Part shown: positions 61,463 to 64,000 of the stretch, piece after piece | Numbering within the stretch: position 1 is the first letter of the stretch | How the letters are laid out: every line of letters begins with the position of its first letter | From: Nonomuraea aurantiaca | Lineage (GTDB): Bacteria > Actinomycetota > Actinomycetes > Streptosporangiales > Streptosporangiaceae | Assembly: GCF_020215705.1 (NCBI RefSeq) | Contig: NZ_JAIWNB010000005.1 | Coordinates: forward strand, 1 to 64,000 | DNA: 64,000 nucleotides | Direction: 5' to 3' | Position numbers and translations under genes: made by a program | Notes under the pieces: generated by a model | The model's database searches: none | Seen by the model: the letters and a program-made list of their open reading frames with translations, nothing else | What the model was told of the DNA's origin: nothing

Positions 61463-62470
61463 ATGACGCTTATCGCACGCCGACTCGCGGGCCACCTGGC
61501 CCGCGGGTTCGTCATGATCATCGTGGTCGCAACGATCAGCTTCTTCATCATCAACAACATCCCGGGCGACCCCATGGCCGCCCAGTACGACAAGCTGCTC
61601 CAGAGCGGCATGTCTCCGGAGGCGGCTACGCAGGCCGTCAAGGTGCTGTACGGGTTCCAGCCGACGGGCTCGCTGTGGCAGCAGTACACCGACTACATCG
61701 GCGGGCTGCTCCACCTCGACCTCGGCACCTCGGTCAGCCGCCCGGGGCAGCCCGTGCTCGGCGTGCTCGGCGAGGCGGCCAAGTGGACCATCCTGCCGGT
61801 GCTGGGGGGCACGCTGCTCAGCTTCCTCGTCGGCGTCATCCTCGGCGTCTACGCGGCCATCAAGCGCAAGAGCAAGCTGGGCGACGCCCTGGCCATCTCC
61901 GGCTCGCTGCTGCACGGCATCCCGCAGTATGTGCTGGCGATGCTGCTCGTGGTCATCTTCGCCACGCTCATCCCCATCCTGCCCGCCGACGGGCCGGTGG
62001 ACATCATGTTCGAGCCGGGCTTCAACGCCGGCTACCTCGGCTCGCTGGCCGAGCACGCGGTGCTGCCGATCGCCACGTACGCGCTGTCGGCCTACGGCGG
62101 CTGGGTCCTGGCGATGAAGTCGAGCGTTGTCACCGTGCTCGGCGACGACTTCATCCTGGCCGCCGAGCTGCGCGGCATGAAGCGCTCGATCATCTTCCGC
62201 TACATCGCGCGCAACGCGATCCTGCCGCTGTTCACGATCCTCGCCCTGTCGCTCGGGCTGCTCCTCGGCGGCGCGGTCTTCATCGAGAAGATCTTCAACT
62301 ATCCGGGACTCGGGTGGCTGCTCATCGAGAGCATCAACACCCGCGACTACGCGCTGATGGGCGGGGCGTTCCTGCTGATCACCGCCGCGGTCATCGTGGC
62401 GAACATCGTGGCCGACCTGTTCTACACGGTGATCGACCCGCGGGTACGCAGCGGAGAGGACTCGACATGA
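61463..62470 (+). CDS. peptide ABC transporter permease (DppB-like)
   Basis: A 335-residue permease starting 3 bp after the substrate-binding gene. The first helix (MIIVVATISFFIINNIPGDP) and the following external loop are typical of DppB/OppB. The EAA motif LRGMKRSIIFRYIARNAILPLF contacts the ATPase, and EKIFNYPGLGWLLIESINTRDY is the signature near the end. It overlaps the next permease by 4 bp (ATGA). Confidence 0.93.
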   Translation: MTLIARRLAGHLARGFVMIIVVATISFFIINNIPGDPMAAQYDKLLQSGMSPEAATQAVKVLYGFQPTGSLWQQYTDYIGGLLHLDLGTSVSRPGQPVLGVLGEAAKWTILPVLGGTLLSFLVGVILGVYAAIKRKSKLGDALAISGSLLHGIPQYVLAMLLVVIFATLIPILPADGPVDIMFEPGFNAGYLGSLAEHAVLPIATYALSAYGGWVLAMKSSVVTVLGDDFILAAELRGMKRSIIFRYIARNAILPLFTILALSLGLLLGGAVFIEKIFNYPGLGWLLIESINTRDYALMGGAFLLITAAVIVANIVADLFYTVIDPRVRSGEDST

Positions 62471-63372
62471 GCACCGTGCTGATCCCTGAGACGGCGTCCG
62501 CCGCCGCGACCATGCGCCGTAACTTCTGGCTCGGCGTCTGGCGGGTGATGAAGCGCAAGCCCAGTCGGCTGGCCGGTGTGATCATCATCGCCGGCTTCGC
62601 GTTCATGGGCGCCTTCGGGCCGATGTTCTATCCGGACCAGCTGCCGGACGACTCCAACGCCATCACCCAGGCGCCGAGCTGGGCGCACTGGTTCGGCACC
62701 GACCCCCAGGGCAGGGACGTGCTCGCGCTGGTCATCACCGGCTCCCGCTACGTCCTGCTCAGCGCCGCGGTGACCGCGGTCATCACGGTGGTCTTCGGTA
62801 CGACGCTCGGCCTGTTCTCCGGGTTCAAGCGGGGCCGCTGGGACAGCGTGCTCATGCGGATCACCGACATGAAGCTCACCATCCCCGGCCTGCCGCTGCT
62901 GCTGGTCCTGGCGATGGTCTGGAAGTTCGGCAGCCCGATCCAGATGGGCCTGGTGCTCGGCCTGCTCGGCTGGGGAGGGGTGGCGCGGGCCGTCCGCGCC
63001 CAGACGCTCTCGCTGCGCGAACGCGGCTTCATCGAGGCCGCGCGGGGGCTGGGCCTGTCCACGAGGCACATCATCGGCAAGGAACTGCTGCCGAGCATGG
63101 CCCCGTACATCGCGATGAACATGCTCATCGCGGTCACCGGCGCCGTCTACGCGCAGGTGGGCCTGTTCTTCCTGGGCGTCCTGCCGTACGAGGCGAACAA
63201 CTGGGGCGTGATGCTCAACCTGGCCGTGTTCCAGGCAGGCGCCATGATCACGCCGAACGCGCTCGGTTACCTGCTGGGGCCGCTGCTGGCGATCCTGCTG
63301 CTCACCCTCGGCATCGTGCTCGTGGTCGACGCCATGGACGAGATCTTCAACCCCCGGCTGCGTGAGGAGTAG
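62467..63372 (+). CDS. peptide ABC transporter permease (DppC-like)
   Basis: A 301-residue permease from the ATG inside the ATGA overlap. HWFGTDPQGRDVLALVITGSR is the OppC/DppC landmark after helix 1. The EAA loop is EAARGLGLSTRHIIGKELLP. Five to six transmembrane helices are present. It pairs with the DppB-like protein to form the channel and is followed 2 bp later by the ATPase start. Confidence 0.93.
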   Translation: MSTVLIPETASAAATMRRNFWLGVWRVMKRKPSRLAGVIIIAGFAFMGAFGPMFYPDQLPDDSNAITQAPSWAHWFGTDPQGRDVLALVITGSRYVLLSAAVTAVITVVFGTTLGLFSGFKRGRWDSVLMRITDMKLTIPGLPLLLVLAMVWKFGSPIQMGLVLGLLGWGGVARAVRAQTLSLRERGFIEAARGLGLSTRHIIGKELLPSMAPYIAMNMLIAVTGAVYAQVGLFFLGVLPYEANNWGVMLNLAVFQAGAMITPNALGYLLGPLLAILLLTLGIVLVVDAMDEIFNPRLREE

Positions 63373-63374
63373 CA

Positions 63375-64000
63375 GTGGCGGACCAAGCACCGGGAGTGCG
63401 CATCGACGGCCTCACGGTCGTCTACAAGACGCCGGCGGGCGAGTTGCCCGCCGTACGCGGCATCAGCCTGACCCTGGAACCCGGCACGATCACCGGCATC
63501 GTCGGCGAATCGGGGTCCGGCAAGTCCACGCTGGCCCTGTCGCTGCTCAACGCGGTGCAGCCGCCGGGCAGGATCGCGGCGGGCAGCGTGGAGATCGACG
63601 GGCTCGGCGACGTGGTCGGGCTCGCGGGCGAGCAGCTGCGCAAGGCCAGGGGCGCCCACATCGGGTACGTCTTCCAGGCCGCCCAGAACTCCCTCAACCC
63701 GCTCAAGACCGTCGGCAAGCAACTGCTCGACCTGGGCCGCTCGCACGGCGTCGAGGACCTGCCCGGCCTGGTCCGCGAGGCCAGGGAGCTGCTGGGCCGG
63801 ATGGGCCTCGACGGGGCCAGGGTGCTGGACTCGCACCAGCACGAGCTGTCCGGCGGCATGCGGCAGCGGGTCGGCATCATGCTGGCGCTGGTGCTCAACG
63901 CGCACCTGGTGGTGCTGGACGAGCCGACGACCGCGCTGGACATGATCACCCAGGCGAACATCCTGAAGATCGTCCGTGAGGTGCACGCCGAGCGCGGCCT
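63375..64000 (+). CDS. peptide ABC transporter ATP-binding protein (DppD-like), partial
   Basis: The GTG at 63375 follows GAGGAG at 5-nt spacing. The first 208 codons are visible and the gene runs off the window. Walker A GESGSGKST, Q-loop GYVFQAAQNSLNPLKTVGKQ, signature HELSGGMRQRVGIMLALVLN and Walker B LVVLDEPTTALD are intact. The C-terminal oligopeptide-ATPase extension with the Fe-S-like Cys motif is expected beyond the end. It should power the upstream permeases, possibly with a second ATPase outside the window. Confidence 0.93.
   Translation, partial: MADQAPGVRIDGLTVVYKTPAGELPAVRGISLTLEPGTITGIVGESGSGKSTLALSLLNAVQPPGRIAAGSVEIDGLGDVVGLAGEQLRKARGAHIGYVFQAAQNSLNPLKTVGKQLLDLGRSHGVEDLPGLVREARELLGRMGLDGARVLDSHQHELSGGMRQRVGIMLALVLNAHLVVLDEPTTALDMITQANILKIVREVHAERG

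Overview
The window is GC-rich DNA with strongly GC3-biased genes, frequent GTG starts and ATGA start/stop overlaps. Its gene content fits a soil actinomycete: an actinobacterial-type Lon under a HAIR site, DesK/NarL-type two-component systems, a STAND-WD40 protein, an actinobacterial QcrB paralogue, P450, PhoD and FG-GAP secreted proteins. Streptosporangiales (for example Nonomuraea) is my best guess, but that is inference. I see no rRNA, tRNA, CRISPR array, prophage or replication origin.

Layout, left part. Bases 1-2100 are an insertion scar: the tail of an IstB-like ATPase and a Tn3-family transposase with several internal deletions. Next come an acyl-CoA synthetase and a secreted orphan protein. 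The metNIQ methionine importer follows, preceded by a leader with a 21-codon upstream ORF and two hairpins. Then come a GH13 hydrolase/FUSC membrane protein pair opposite a MarR regulator, AraC and TIGR03086 genes with overlapping starts, a Fic AMP-transferase, lon, and a DesK-like kinase/regulator pair.

Middle. A small secreted protein lies beside a 1257-aa XRE-STAND-WD40 protein. After it come a PaaK-like ligase, an acyltransferase-domain protein, and a cytochrome b paralogue whose operon partner, a flavoprotein, is now a remnant. An SDR/TetR divergent pair, an alpha/beta hydrolase, heme oxygenase, TetR, an MFS pump, a P450 and an FG-GAP propeller protein follow. A six-gene minus-strand operon (adaptor, ABC ATPase, permease, small anchored protein, response regulator, kinase) is typical of a MacAB-like export system with its own two-component control. 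An orphan adaptor with a large repeat-filled insert is divergent from it.

Right part. PhoD has a candidate PHO box, followed by a frameshifted WD40 remnant, a TPR/HSP90-family pair with overlapping genes, and an esterase/HAD pair divergent from a small XRE regulator with two tandem palindromes over its promoter. ArfB, FMN reductase, aldo/keto reductase, acyl-ACP desaturase, Nudix, DinB-like, NagD-like HAD, M20 amidohydrolase and a zinc alcohol dehydrogenase follow. The window ends inside the ATPase gene of an oligopeptide ABC importer.

Recurring themes are in-frame minisatellites with units that are multiples of 3 (mostly 15 bp) inside otherwise ordinary genes, and clear palindromic operators in divergent intergenic regions. 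The parts I find least conventional are the cytochrome b paralogue missing two heme ligands, the esterase/HAD/XRE cassette, the HSP90-TPR pair and the metN leader.
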